Of a stretch of DNA of 39,386 nucleotides, positions 1 to 8,918 are shown one piece after another. A program made the translations under genes and the position numbers. Below the pieces are notes generated by a model that made no database searches, was not told the origin of the DNA, and saw only the letters and a list, made by a program, of their open reading frames with translations. The stretch is from Bacteroidota bacterium (lineage in GTDB: Bacteria > Bacteroidota > Bacteroidia > Chitinophagales > Chitinophagaceae), in NCBI GenBank assembly GCA_018268015.1, contig JAFDXJ010000044.1, positions 1-39,386 on the forward strand, in the 5' to 3' direction. Position 1 is the stretch's first letter, and each line of letters begins with the position of its first letter.

Positions 1-1370
1 ATACAAAACTTACTGAATATAAAATCCAACTGTTCATCGTGGGTAATCTCACCCGTGATTTCTCCCAGATAAAACAAACAATTTCTGATATCCGGAACAA
101 TCAAATCTCCAGGAATATTTGTTTCTATACTTTTCCTGATTTCAAGTATGGAGTCATAAGCCTTTTGTAATGATTCAAAATGTCGTGCATTGGTGATGAT
201 GGTGTTTTCCGTGTTGATCTCACCATTCAAAATTCGCTGTTGCATGGCTTCTTTTAAAGCTTCTATATGCTGTCCTTGTTTAGCGGAGATCATTAATAAT
301 GGCAGGCTCGAAAAATAATTTTTCAATTCACCCTGACCAAAATGATCCATTTTATTTCCACAAAAAAGAACGGATGGGTTCTCTTTTTTCAGTTCTTCGA
401 TTGTATTAATTATCGAATTTTTATTTTCCTGAGTTAGATCAAATAAATATATGACCAGGTCAGCTATGCGCAACTTTTCATAACTCTTCTCCACGCCCAT
501 ACTTTCAATGGTATCGTTACTATGTCGCAATCCTGCTGTATCCATTATGCGAAAAGCAATGCCACCTATATGTATTACTTCTTCTATTGTATCCCGTGTA
601 GTCCCTGCAATATCACTTACCAAGGCCCTGTTTTCATTTAATAAATTATTTAATAAGGTAGATTTACCAGCATTGGGTTTACCAATAATCGCCACCAAAA
701 CACCATTTTTAATCACATTGCCCAATTGAAATGAATGGAGAAGTTCATGGATGGTTTGTTCTGCAAATTCTAATAATTTCAATAGTGCGGATCGGTCTGC
801 AAATTCCACATCTTCCTCAGAGAAATCCAGTTCGAGCTCCATTAAAGAAGAAAATGCAAGTAAAGTTTCGCGTATCTCCTTCAATTGATGAGAGAATCCT
901 CCACGCATTGTTTTAAGTGCTGTATTCTTAGCAGCTTCCGAATTACTGGCTATCAAATCTGCCACTGCCTCAGCCTGCGTGAGGTCCATTTTACCATTTA
1001 AAAAAGCACGAAGTGTAAATTCACCCGGTTTCGCAATCCGTGCTCCAAGAGCAATGACAGACTCTAAGATTTTTTGTTGCAAAAAAGGAGATCCATGACA
1101 AGATATTTCAATAATATCTTCTCCGGTATATGACCTTGGCGCTTTAAAAAGGCTCATGACCACTTCATCAATTACTTCTCCCTGATATGTAATTAAGCCC
1201 AGGTGTAAAGTATGTGATGACTGTTCTGAAATTTTTTTGGATAAAAATAATTGATCAGCAATGGGCAATGCATTTGATCCACTGATCCTAATGATTGCAA
1301 TCGCTCCAATACCCGGTGGTGTTGCAATGGCAACTATTGTATCCTTCCACCCATCCAATTTAGCGCGCAT
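1..1370 (-). CDS. mnmE: MnmE, tRNA uridine-5-carboxymethylaminomethyl modification GTPase (3' end cut by window)
   Basis: I read this by translating the minus strand from the ATG at 1370; about 456 codons are open to the window edge. MnmE is a GTPase that, with MnmG, modifies the wobble uridine of several tRNAs. The N-terminal folate-binding domain is recognisable (early A-T-P-P-G-I-G-A-I-A). The inserted G domain has its P-loop G-K-P-N-A-G-K-S at about residues 230-237, followed by a D-I-A-G-T-T-R-D switch and D-T-A-G-L-R. The last visible residues are F-S-K-F-C. The Cys starts the C-x-G-K tail conserved in the family, so only about three codons are missing and there is no sign of damage. 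A TATCTTTG box lies 18 bases upstream. The gene is transcribed away from the tonB operon terminator and appears to have its own promoter. Confidence 0.95.
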   Translation of the reverse strand, partial: MRAKLDGWKDTIVAIATPPGIGAIAIIRISGSNALPIADQLFLSKKISEQSSHTLHLGLITYQGEVIDEVVMSLFKAPRSYTGEDIIEISCHGSPFLQQKILESVIALGARIAKPGEFTLRAFLNGKMDLTQAEAVADLIASNSEAAKNTALKTMRGGFSHQLKEIRETLLAFSSLMELELDFSEEDVEFADRSALLKLLEFAEQTIHELLHSFQLGNVIKNGVLVAIIGKPNAGKSTLLNNLLNENRALVSDIAGTTRDTIEEVIHIGGIAFRIMDTAGLRHSNDTIESMGVEKSYEKLRIADLVIYLFDLTQENKNSIINTIEELKKENPSVLFCGNKMDHFGQGELKNYFSSLPLLMISAKQGQHIEALKEAMQQRILNGEINTENTIITNARHFESLQKAYDSILEIRKSIETNIPGDLIVPDIRNCLFYLGEITGEITHDEQLDFIFSKFC

Positions 1371-1387
1371 AATTTAAAAATTCCGTG

Positions 1388-1395
1388 CAAAGATA
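1388..1395 (-). promoter_or_regulatory. Candidate -7 element for mnmE
   Basis: The minus strand reads TATCTTTG, an exact fit to the Bacteroidota -7 consensus TAnnTTTG. It lies 18 bases upstream of the mnmE ATG, giving a leader of about 10 bases. No good TTTG -33 element is seen at the expected distance, so the support is partial. Confidence 0.4.
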
Positions 1396-1449
1396 TTCTT
1401 TAAGAAGGAGCTTGTTTCAGGAAGTAGGCAAGATTATTTATTATTGGGA

Positions 1450-1480
1450 GAAATAAAAAAATCCCGGCTCGCACCGGGAT
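1450..1480 (-). terminator. Rho-independent terminator of the exbB-exbD-exbD-tonB operon
   Basis: An inverted repeat ATCCCGG / CCGGGAT (1461-1467 and 1474-1480) with a 6-base loop is followed on the minus strand by a T-rich run (1451-1460). It begins 22 bases after the tonB stop codon and sits between tonB and mnmE, both on the minus strand. This is a classic intrinsic terminator. Confidence 0.85.
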
Positions 1481-1501
1481 TCGTTACTTATAGTTATTTT
1501 A

Positions 1502-2314
1502 TTAGTCTGTAACCTGGAATGTGATAGGTTGCTTTTGGCGATAAATTACATTCCGTCCGTTTTGAACAGCAGGAGTCCAGTTAGGTCCTCTTTGAATCAC
1601 ACGTACGGCTTCTGCAGCAATCCCATAACCCGGGTTATTCAAGGCTTTTACTTCGGAAATAGTACCATCTTTACTTACCAAAAAAGAAACAACAACGGTA
1701 TAATTACCTGCAGGTGCTCCATTTTCCTGAGCCACTTCTCCGCGTAAATTCCGCTGCAAATATTTTACCCAGGCATCATTGCCACCGGGGAATTTTGCTT
1801 CAATTTGTACCGTTTTAAATTCTTTATCATAGTCCTCTGTTTGTACTTTGGGTGCTTCAACTACGCCAGTTCCTTTTTCAACCGGAGGAGCAATAACATC
1901 TGTTTTAATTCCCTCCTGGTTGATGACACCTATCTTAGTATCTTCTAATTGTTCTTGTTTGGGTGGCGGTTCAGTCACTTGCTCTTTGACAATTTTAGGA
2001 GGAGTAAATTGTTTAATTTCAATTTTCACTTCCTGTTTAGGTGGTGGTGGTGGTGGCGGTTCTACCGGTTTTTCTTTTTCTTTAACCTGGGTAAGGCTTA
2101 CGTCTTCCACAAGCATTTTTACAGGTTCTTCTTTGGGTGCTGGTTTAAAAAATGAAAAAACGGAAGCTAATAAAGCTATACCAAGCATTACCAGGATAGC
2201 TGCAGTAATGCGTTTATGGTATGACTTACGTAAATCATAAGCGCCGTATTCTTTATTCCTTCCATCAAAAATGATATCTAGGAAATCAGCAGATAAAATT
2301 TTATTTGTTTCCAT
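1502..2314 (-). CDS. tonB: TonB family energy transducer
   Basis: A 270-residue protein of the TonB type, which carries energy from the ExbB/ExbD motor to outer-membrane TonB-dependent receptors. A cytoplasmic N-terminus (about 1-36) precedes one membrane helix (about 37-57). A Pro/Lys/Glu-rich periplasmic spacer follows, with a run of seven prolines near residue 90. The C-terminal domain (about 165-270) contains the features of TonB_C: F-P-G-G, the V-V-S-F-x-V strand, and G-P-x-W-x-P-A. The residues around 1-30 (F-D-G-R-N-K-E-Y-G-A-Y) form the N-terminal motif often seen in Bacteroidota TonB proteins. It is the last gene of a four-gene operon, 44 bases after exbD, and is followed by a terminator. 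Confidence 0.92.
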   Translation of the reverse strand: METNKILSADFLDIIFDGRNKEYGAYDLRKSYHKRITAAILVMLGIALLASVFSFFKPAPKEEPVKMLVEDVSLTQVKEKEKPVEPPPPPPPKQEVKIEIKQFTPPKIVKEQVTEPPPKQEQLEDTKIGVINQEGIKTDVIAPPVEKGTGVVEAPKVQTEDYDKEFKTVQIEAKFPGGNDAWVKYLQRNLRGEVAQENGAPAGNYTVVVSFLVSKDGTISEVKALNNPGYGIAAEAVRVIQRGPNWTPAVQNGRNVIYRQKQPITFQVTD

Positions 2315-2358
2315 ACACTTTTTTTTGTTAGATGCATTTTTTCAATAAATACATACAA

Positions 2359-2913
2359 TTATTTTGCTCCGGCAGATGTACCAGGATTTTCTCCCTGCGT
2401 AATCCTGATCAATTGGTCTTCGGGTTGTGAGATATCTACGAGTGCATACCTTCCCACAAGATTAATGGACATCTCATCCAATATATTTACCACATTCTTA
2501 TAAGTGGATTGCTCATTAGGTTTTATAATAACCATAAATGTGCTATCCGTGTTATTTTTTTTGTCCATGATTACCTGACGGATATCTTTAAAATTGGAGC
2601 TTTTAAAGTTTTTTCCTGTAGGATCCAGTTGCCCTGAATAATAAAATACATTATTATCTTTTCCCAATAAGATGGTCAATGCTGAATTTTCATTCAGCTT
2701 ATTTTGTTGATCAGGGTTTTTGACATCTGCCGGCAAATTGAGCTTAAAAGCCGTAGGTTGGCTCATAGAAGTGGTAAATATAAAAAAGGTTATAAGCAAA
2801 AACCCCAGATCCACCATAGGTGTAAGGTCAACTCTTGTAGATAGTTTTTTTGATTTTTTGACGCCGGGCCCTTTCTTATGTCCACCACCCGACGAGGTAT
2901 CTAGTTCTGCCAT
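2359..2913 (-). CDS. exbD: ExbD/TolR family biopolymer transporter (second copy in operon)
   Basis: A 184-residue inner-membrane protein of the ExbD/TolR family. A basic cytoplasmic N-terminus precedes a single membrane helix at about 35-52. The helix contains the family Asp in V-D-L-G-F-L-L-I-T-F-F, which in ExbD takes part in proton-driven motor action. The remainder is a periplasmic domain that includes a V-I-I-K-P-N-E strand region. It lies 31 bases downstream of another exbD gene and 44 bases upstream of tonB. Two different ExbD genes in one operon is common in this group, and the products may form a mixed dimer in the ExbB channel. Confidence 0.9.
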   Translation of the reverse strand: MAELDTSSGGGHKKGPGVKKSKKLSTRVDLTPMVDLGFLLITFFIFTTSMSQPTAFKLNLPADVKNPDQQNKLNENSALTILLGKDNNVFYYSGQLDPTGKNFKSSNFKDIRQVIMDKKNNTDSTFMVIIKPNEQSTYKNVVNILDEMSINLVGRYALVDISQPEDQLIRITQGENPGTSAGAK

Positions 2914-2944
2914 GATACTATATTTTTAATGTCAATTAATTGAT

Positions 2945-3616
2945 TTATTCCTTAGCGGTTGGTTTCTTTTCCATATTTTCTTTCCATAGGTCTGTACCTT
3001 CCGGAACATTTTGTGGATTAGTAACCATTTGAAACTTCAGCAGGTCATTCTTTTTTAAAGCATCAATGATATTTTTAAAAGAGGGATACATGGCTGCATT
3101 ATCCCCTTTCAATAATAAATTGAGCTTTTGCCCCTGATATACGTCGTGTACAGCCTTCATCCACTCATTCATTTCATTATTAGAGGTATCTTTAATAGGA
3201 ATACCGGGTAATGTTTGTGAATTCATTTTATCTTTTGGCAGTTTGGCCTGCTGGCTAAGCTGAGATAAAGGAACTCCTATAAACGGTGCTGCTACTAAAG
3301 CATTAATATCACTCTCCGTAAGTCCCAGATTTTTATCGGAATTAATAGTATTGAGAATTTGTTTTTTATTTTCCTTATCAATACTGCCATCGCCAGTTGA
3401 AATGTATGCATGTCCTTCTTTGTCCATGGATATCATCACTATATCATTTTCAGGAGCAATTTTGGAAGCTACAGATCTTGGCGTGTTTACAGGCACTGCC
3501 TCTGAGGGTTTAAATTTTGTTGCGAGGATAAAGAAAGTCAGCAGCAAGAAAGCCACATCGCACATGGCCGTCATATCCACTGTCGTACTCTTCCGGGCAA
3601 TTTTGGGTCTTCCCAT
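2945..3616 (-). CDS. exbD: ExbD/TolR family biopolymer transporter (first copy in operon)
   Basis: A 223-residue ExbD/TolR family protein, longer than the usual 130-190. The N-terminal V-D-M-T-A-M-C-D-V-A-F stretch leads into a single membrane helix (about 14-32) with the expected intramembrane Asp. The periplasmic part carries an insertion of about 60-80 residues between the first strands and the L-N-L-L-L-K-G-D segment typical of the ExbD core. It follows exbB by 59 bases and precedes the second exbD by 31 bases. The extended periplasmic region distinguishes the two paralogues and suggests they are not interchangeable. Confidence 0.88.
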   Translation of the reverse strand: MGRPKIARKSTTVDMTAMCDVAFLLLTFFILATKFKPSEAVPVNTPRSVASKIAPENDIVMISMDKEGHAYISTGDGSIDKENKKQILNTINSDKNLGLTESDINALVAAPFIGVPLSQLSQQAKLPKDKMNSQTLPGIPIKDTSNNEMNEWMKAVHDVYQGQKLNLLLKGDNAAMYPSFKNIIDALKKNDLLKFQMVTNPQNVPEGTDLWKENMEKKPTAKE

Positions 3617-3675
3617 TTTTATAATTTTTTGTCGTCAGGTAATGAGATGCATCCGCTACGAGATTCCACAAATAA

Positions 3676-4539
3676 TTATTTATAATTTGCGGCAAAACTT
3701 TGCGTTAAAGTAAACCCGGATTCATCAATGCCATAAGTGATACCGTCAATACGTGTAGTGAAGATATTATAAAATATAATCGCTATGGCAGAAGTACCAA
3801 TACCCAAAGCTGTATTATAAAGGGCTTCTGAAATACCTTGTGATAAGTGCTGTGCGGCATCCCCACCTCCTGCTTCACCCAAAGAGGCAAAGGCGCGGAT
3901 CATACCTATTACCGTTCCAAGCAATCCTACGAGTGTAGCGATGGAAGCTATCGTGGATAGATAAACCAGGTTCTTTTCAAGCATGGGTAATTCGAGCGCT
4001 GTGGCTTCTTCAATTTCTTTTTGAATATTCAATACTTTCTGATCTGTTGCCAGTTCCGTATTTCCGATCATTTCACGATATTTACGTAAGCCGGCTTTCA
4101 TCACATTCCCCACAGATCCTTTTTGCTTATCACATTCTGCCAGGGCTTTATCTAAATCTTTATTGGCCAAATGAAATTGTACACGACGGATAAATTCTGC
4201 ATTATTCCCGGTACCTGTTGCTTTTGAAACTGTAAGAAAACGCTCTACCACAAATACCAGTGTTGTAAGTAATGTACCAATCAAAATAGGTACAATGATA
4301 CCACCCAGATACATACGGGGTAAATTGCCTTTAGGTCCCTGTTGATCAGGCCAGAAACCACCGGCTAAATCCGGTCTCTCAAAGTTACTATTCGCGCCAA
4401 TCACATACCGCCATACTAAATAACCTATTAAAAGGCATAGAAATGGTGCTATCCACGAAATGGCATTGCTTTTTCTTTTTGGTTGCACAGATGTTGTACT
4501 CTTGGTTTGCGCTGTTGCGGTTGGTTTAAATTCAGCCAT
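3676..4539 (-). CDS. exbB: ExbB/TolQ/MotA family proton channel protein
   Basis: A 287-residue multi-pass inner-membrane protein that would form the proton-conducting pentamer of the TonB motor. Hydrophobic segments lie at about 28-47, 77-99, 192-215 and 238-260. The third and fourth contain the MotA/TolQ/ExbB signature (L-V-G-L-L-G-T-V-I-G-M-I-R-A-F, then I-S-E-A-L-Y-N-T-A-L-G). A Lys-rich cytoplasmic loop separates the second and third. It is the first gene of the operon; the 277 bases upstream separate it from the divergent metalloprotease gene and must hold both promoters, though I found no exact TAnnTTTG box for it. Confidence 0.93.
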   Translation of the reverse strand: MAEFKPTATAQTKSTTSVQPKRKSNAISWIAPFLCLLIGYLVWRYVIGANSNFERPDLAGGFWPDQQGPKGNLPRMYLGGIIVPILIGTLLTTLVFVVERFLTVSKATGTGNNAEFIRRVQFHLANKDLDKALAECDKQKGSVGNVMKAGLRKYREMIGNTELATDQKVLNIQKEIEEATALELPMLEKNLVYLSTIASIATLVGLLGTVIGMIRAFASLGEAGGGDAAQHLSQGISEALYNTALGIGTSAIAIIFYNIFTTRIDGITYGIDESGFTLTQSFAANYK

Positions 4540-4816
4540 AACACAATTGTTTTTTTTGTTTTTAAAATTGGATGATAAAGTTGCAATCTACAATTCTGGT
4601 GAAAAAAATGGATATTTTTTTTATCACTACAATTATATTTTACCTGCCAAATTAGAATTTTTATTTAAAGAAACAAATTTACCTGTTTTATTTTTTTATT
4701 TTTTTTCATATTAAAGCTTCTAATTCCCATTCATCATTATAGAAGTTAACGTATGTTGGATAACATTATCTTCGTCACTTTATTTTTTCAACCTTTAATT
4801 AATCAACAATTTTTTT

Positions 4817-7342
4817 ATGAAAAGATGGACTTTTTTGATATGGTTGCTTTTGTCCGCAACTTTTGTCTATTCTCAAAAGAAGAAACCCGGTACCGATACT
4901 GTGCCCTCAAGCACCGTAAAGAAAGTAAACACAGCTCCGAAAGCCGGCCCAAAAAAGTATGATGAGGTCATTACAGAACAAGCAGTAACTACGAAAGGCC
5001 TTTTTACTGTGCACAAAGTAGATGATAAGTGGTATTTTGAAATTCCTGATTCCCTATTTAATAAAGAAATACTCACAGTTACAAGATTTAGTAAAGTAGC
5101 CGGCGGCGGAAGTATTTATGGAGGTGAACTGGTAAACCAGCAAACGATTAGTTGGGAAAGAGGCCTTACGGATAATGTGTTATTGCGTGTAGTAACGCTC
5201 ATTAGTTTTGCCGATTCTACTAATAAAATATATACGGCTGTCAAAAATTCTAATGTGAATCCCATTGCCCAATCTTTTGATATTAAAGCATATGGCAAAG
5301 ATTCAAATAGCGTGGTTATTGATGTAACCGATTTTTTCAAAGGAGATAACCAGGTCGTAAGTCTGAATCCTAGTATCAAAAAAAATTATAACCTGATGAG
5401 CCTTTCTTCGGACAGGAGTTTTATAGAGACCATACACACATTTCCTATCAATACAGAAGTTAGAACCACCAAAACTTATATCTCTATACCACAAACCGGA
5501 GCTCCTTCAACTCAATCCGTATCCCTACCTGCTTCTAATGCGGCTGGTGCCGTAACTTTTGAATTGAATACTTCATTCATCATGTTGCCGGATAAGCCTA
5601 TGCAAAAACGTTTATTTGATCCACGTGTTGGGTATTTTGCGGATGATTATACCGTTTATGGAGATAATCAACAAAAAGTAAAAGATGATGTATTTATTGT
5701 ACACTGGAATCTTGAGCCCAAGCCAGAGGATATGGAAAAATGGAAAAGAGGTGAATTGGTAGAGCCAAAGAAACCCATTATATATTATATTGATCCGGCT
5801 ACACCAAAGCAATGGAGGCCATATCTTATTATGGGTGTTAATGACTGGCAAAAAGCATTTGAAAAAGCCGGTTTTAAAAATGCAATCATGGCTAAAGAAT
5901 GGCCGGAAAATGATACAACAATGAGCCTGGATGATGCCCGATTCTCTGTAATTCGCTACTTTGCTTCTGATATTGAAAATGCCTATGGGCCAAATATCCA
6001 TGACCCTCGTACCGGTGAAATCCTCGAAAGCCATATAGGCTGGTATCATAATGTAATGCAGTTACTCCATGACTGGTATTTTATTCAAACAGCTGCTGTA
6101 GATCCTAATGCCAGGAAAATGAAATTTGATGACTCACTGATGGGACAATTAATCCGTTTCGTTTCATCTCATGAAATTGGCCACACGCTTGGGCTTCGCC
6201 ATAATATGGGTAGTAGCAGTAAAACTCCTGTGGAAAATCTGAGAAATAAAGCCTGGGTAGAAGCAAATGGACATACCGCATCAATTATGGATTATGCACG
6301 TTTTAATTATGTTGCTCAACCGGAAGATCATATCAGTGAAGTTGGGCTATTTCCAAGAATAGGCGACTATGATAAATGGGCTATTCAATGGGGTTATTCA
6401 TATTCCGGTGCAAAGAATGAAAAAGAAGATGCGAAAATTACGAATAAATGGATCTTAGATAGCCTGAGCGCTAATCCTCGTTTATGGTTTGGAACAGAAT
6501 CTAATCCATTTGATCCACGTTCCCAAACGGAGGACCTGGGTGATAATGCCATGATTGCAAGTAATTATGGCATCTTAAATTTAAAAAGAATCCTTGTCAA
6601 CCTTCCCGAATGGACAAAAGAAGAAGGGGATAAATATGATAACCTGGATGAGATGTACACACAACTTGCCATACAGTTCAGCCGTTATATGGGGCACGTA
6701 TTGAAAAATGTTGGTGGTATTTATGAAACCCCAAAAAGTATAGAGCAATCTGGTGACGTTTATACGCCCACCCCGACCGGCCTGCAAAAGGATGCCATCA
6801 ATTTTCTGAACAAACAATTATTTGAAACACCATACTGGTTGCTGGATAAAAATATTTTGAATAAATTCAGTAATCCGGTTACTGTGGATATACTTTCAAA
6901 AATCCAGGCAAACACAATGAACAGCCTTCTGAATGCAGCACGATTAAATAGGATGGTTTTAAGCGCAAACCGTTTTGGTTCGGCCAATACCTATGACGTT
7001 GATAATATGCTGACAGATTTAAAAAAAGGTGTTTGGAGTGAACTCACTTCCAAAAATCCGATTGATAATTATCGCAGGGATTTGCAAAAACTCTATGTAG
7101 ATAATCTCATTAATATGATCAGTGTGACCACGAATCAGGAATTGCCAAATTTACCTCCACAATTGGCAGCGCTTTTTAATACGAATGTAAAAAACACAGA
7201 TGTATCATCCATCGTGCGTGCACACCTCAGCAGTTTGAGATCAGAAATAGTTTCAGCTATTCCAGGCACATCGGATAAACTGAGCAAATACCATCTCCAG
7301 GACTTAGCACAAAGAATTAAGGTTGCTCTTGATCCTAAATAA
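4817..7342 (+). CDS. Secreted zinc-dependent metalloprotease (DUF5117/DUF4953 type)
   Basis: An 841-residue protein with a signal peptide (about 1-20, ending V-Y-S-Q) followed by a Lys/Pro-rich linker. The catalytic zinc site is H-E-I-G-H-T-L-G-L-R-H at about residues 452-462, fitting H-E-x-x-H-x-x-G-x-x-H of metzincin-like peptidases, with S-I-M-D-Y-A-R downstream. The N-terminal half matches the DUF5118/DUF5117 region and the C-terminal half the DUF4953 region of the large Bacteroidota metalloproteases. The substrate is unknown. It stands alone, divergent from the exb operon, and ends in a strong terminator. A poor promoter match (TTG, 22 bases, TATTTTTT) lies at 4756-4788. Confidence 0.9.
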   Translation: MKRWTFLIWLLLSATFVYSQKKKPGTDTVPSSTVKKVNTAPKAGPKKYDEVITEQAVTTKGLFTVHKVDDKWYFEIPDSLFNKEILTVTRFSKVAGGGSIYGGELVNQQTISWERGLTDNVLLRVVTLISFADSTNKIYTAVKNSNVNPIAQSFDIKAYGKDSNSVVIDVTDFFKGDNQVVSLNPSIKKNYNLMSLSSDRSFIETIHTFPINTEVRTTKTYISIPQTGAPSTQSVSLPASNAAGAVTFELNTSFIMLPDKPMQKRLFDPRVGYFADDYTVYGDNQQKVKDDVFIVHWNLEPKPEDMEKWKRGELVEPKKPIIYYIDPATPKQWRPYLIMGVNDWQKAFEKAGFKNAIMAKEWPENDTTMSLDDARFSVIRYFASDIENAYGPNIHDPRTGEILESHIGWYHNVMQLLHDWYFIQTAAVDPNARKMKFDDSLMGQLIRFVSSHEIGHTLGLRHNMGSSSKTPVENLRNKAWVEANGHTASIMDYARFNYVAQPEDHISEVGLFPRIGDYDKWAIQWGYSYSGAKNEKEDAKITNKWILDSLSANPRLWFGTESNPFDPRSQTEDLGDNAMIASNYGILNLKRILVNLPEWTKEEGDKYDNLDEMYTQLAIQFSRYMGHVLKNVGGIYETPKSIEQSGDVYTPTPTGLQKDAINFLNKQLFETPYWLLDKNILNKFSNPVTVDILSKIQANTMNSLLNAARLNRMVLSANRFGSANTYDVDNMLTDLKKGVWSELTSKNPIDNYRRDLQKLYVDNLINMISVTTNQELPNLPPQLAALFNTNVKNTDVSSIVRAHLSSLRSEIVSAIPGTSDKLSKYHLQDLAQRIKVALDPK

Positions 7343-7360
7343 TTTTTTTTAAATTATGAT

Positions 7361-7390
7361 AAAAACCGGCAATAGCCGGTTTTTATCTTT
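7361..7390 (+). terminator. Rho-independent terminator of the metalloprotease gene
   Basis: A perfect 10-bp inverted repeat AAAAACCGGC / GCCGGTTTTT (7361-7370 and 7375-7384) with a 4-base AATA loop and a T-rich 3' side starts 18 bases after the stop codon. Confidence 0.9.
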
Positions 7391-7532
7391 TCAATATCTA
7401 CTCGATTGTATGATATATCCTGAGATTATTTTTTCCATAAAATTTAAATATGGGATAAGTTGATGACCATAGATGTGTAAAAATTATCCATTCAAATGAG
7501 ATAATCTATTCTTTCTTATTCTCTTGTTATCC

Positions 7533-7540
7533 TATATTTG
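7533..7540 (+). promoter_or_regulatory. Candidate -7 element for bioB
   Basis: TATATTTG fits TAnnTTTG exactly and ends only 5 bases before the bioB ATG. A TTTC at 7512-7515 is a weak -33 candidate (gap 17). If used, transcription would start at or next to the start codon, giving a nearly leaderless mRNA. No biotin-repressor palindrome is seen. Confidence 0.45.
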
Positions 7541-7545
7541 TTTCC

Positions 7546-8550
7546 ATGCAAAAAAATCATTTCAAAAAAAATTATTCACTAGATGAAATCAGTGAAATAT
7601 ATAATATGCCTTTGCTGCAATTAATTTTCAAAGCGGCATCCATTCATCACGAAAATAATGAAACTGCTGAAGTACAGGTTTGCACCTTATTAAGTATTAA
7701 AACCGGCGGCTGCACGGAAGACTGTGCATATTGCCCACAGGCTGCTCGCTACAACACAGGCCTGGAAGTGCATGCATTGATGAGAACCGATGAGGTTTTG
7801 GCAAATGCAAAAAAAGCAAAAGAAGCAGGCAGTACCCGATTCTGTATGGGTGCAGCCTGGCGCGAAGTACGTGACAACAGAGACTTTGATCGTGTTCTTG
7901 AAATGGTCAAAGGTGTAAATGAATTGGGCCTTGAAGTGTGTTGCACAATGGGCATGCTTACTGAAAGTCAAGCACAAAAACTGGCAGATGCTGGCCTCTA
8001 TGCTTATAACCATAACCTGGATACCAGTAAAAAACACTATTCCGAAATCATCAGTACACGTACCTATGATGATCGGCTTGAAACTTTAGAAAATGTAAGA
8101 AAAGCCGGCGTAACTGTTTGCTGTGGTGGTATCATCGGCTTGGGCGAAACGCACCGGGACCGAATGGAAATGTTATATACGCTGAGTAATATGCCCCAAC
8201 ATCCCGAAAGTGTGCCTATCAATGCATTGGTTCCAGTGGCAGGGACTCCCCTGGAAAATAATTCACGGGTTGATATCTGGGACATGGTGCGAATGATCGC
8301 AACTGCCAGAATACTTATGCCTGCCACAAAAGTACGCTTAAGTGCAGGCAGGAATGAAATGAGTATATCAGAACAGGCACTTTGTTTTCTTGCGGGAGCA
8401 AATTCTATTTTTGCAGGTGATAAACTGCTCACCACTGCAAATCCCGGCTACGATGCAGATGCAAAAATGTTTGACTTACTGGGTTTAAAAGCCATGGAAG
8501 CTTTTAAAGAAAATAGGAGTGATATTCATTGCCATTCTCATGACTTCTAG
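7546..8550 (+). CDS. bioB: Biotin synthase (radical SAM)
   Basis: A 334-residue biotin synthase, which inserts sulfur into dethiobiotin in the last step of biotin synthesis. The radical-SAM cluster ligands are Cys56, Cys60 and Cys63 in [12 protein letters not shown]. Further family cysteines are visible in [17 protein letters not shown] and [11 protein letters not shown]; several of these bind the [2Fe-2S] sulfur-donor cluster. The Arg of V-R-L-S-A-G-R is present. Length matches the family and the ATG at 7546 gives the expected N-terminus. No other biotin genes lie nearby. BioB needs iron-sulfur clusters, as supplied by the suf operon in this same window. Confidence 0.97.
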   Translation: MQKNHFKKNYSLDEISEIYNMPLLQLIFKAASIHHENNETAEVQVCTLLSIKTGGCTEDCAYCPQAARYNTGLEVHALMRTDEVLANAKKAKEAGSTRFCMGAAWREVRDNRDFDRVLEMVKGVNELGLEVCCTMGMLTESQAQKLADAGLYAYNHNLDTSKKHYSEIISTRTYDDRLETLENVRKAGVTVCCGGIIGLGETHRDRMEMLYTLSNMPQHPESVPINALVPVAGTPLENNSRVDIWDMVRMIATARILMPATKVRLSAGRNEMSISEQALCFLAGANSIFAGDKLLTTANPGYDADAKMFDLLGLKAMEAFKENRSDIHCHSHDF

Positions 8551-8918
8551 CCCATTATAGTGAATGGTCATTTATTAATTTTGAATTTTTTATTAAGCAT
8601 CTCAAACAGTTGCAATTTTTTTCTTTGTTAGATGAAATGATGCTATTTCTTCAATGCACTTTTATTATCATAATCACAAAGTGAAAGGATTTATGCTTTT
8701 TAAACAATCTTATTGATCAACAAAAAGTAGCATTTCGATTCCATAGATTTGTTCTCAATAAAGCCTGGCAGGAATAGAGCATTCTAATGACAAAATCAAA
8801 GATGATAAATCACTTAAATGGAAAGAGAAGGAAATTCTGCAGGATAAAGAATTGAAGAAAAGGATCATTGTATATATGAAAAAAAGTAAATATCTTAGTG
8901 AAGAAGAAAAAAAGTTGA
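8551..8918. other. AT-rich gap between bioB and idi with traces of a decayed reading frame
   Basis: No intact gene is supported here. Two overlapping open stretches on the plus strand look coding-like. One is 8685-8774 (30 codons, ending N-K-A-W-Q-E then TAG). The other, in a different frame, is 8762-8947 (62 codons, Lys/Glu-rich, ending G-D-A-F-P-G-G then TAA), which runs 29 bases into idi. Neither has a plausible start codon near its 5' end. Together they could be the frameshifted remains of a short gene, but low complexity makes chance openness possible. No terminator for bioB and no clear idi promoter were found. Confidence 0.25.

Noticed and set aside
1848..2240. Plus-strand open frame of 130 codons opposite tonB
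   Set aside because: It is the Gly/Ser-rich mirror of the proline-rich spacer of tonB and is not an independent gene.
5612..6049. Minus-strand open frame of 145 codons inside the metalloprotease gene
   Set aside because: The plus-strand gene has a complete zinc motif and signal peptide; this is a shadow frame.
7385..7545. A BirA-type biotin operator upstream of bioB
   Set aside because: Only a weak GGATAA/TTATCC pair is visible; no long palindrome resembling a biotin operator was found.
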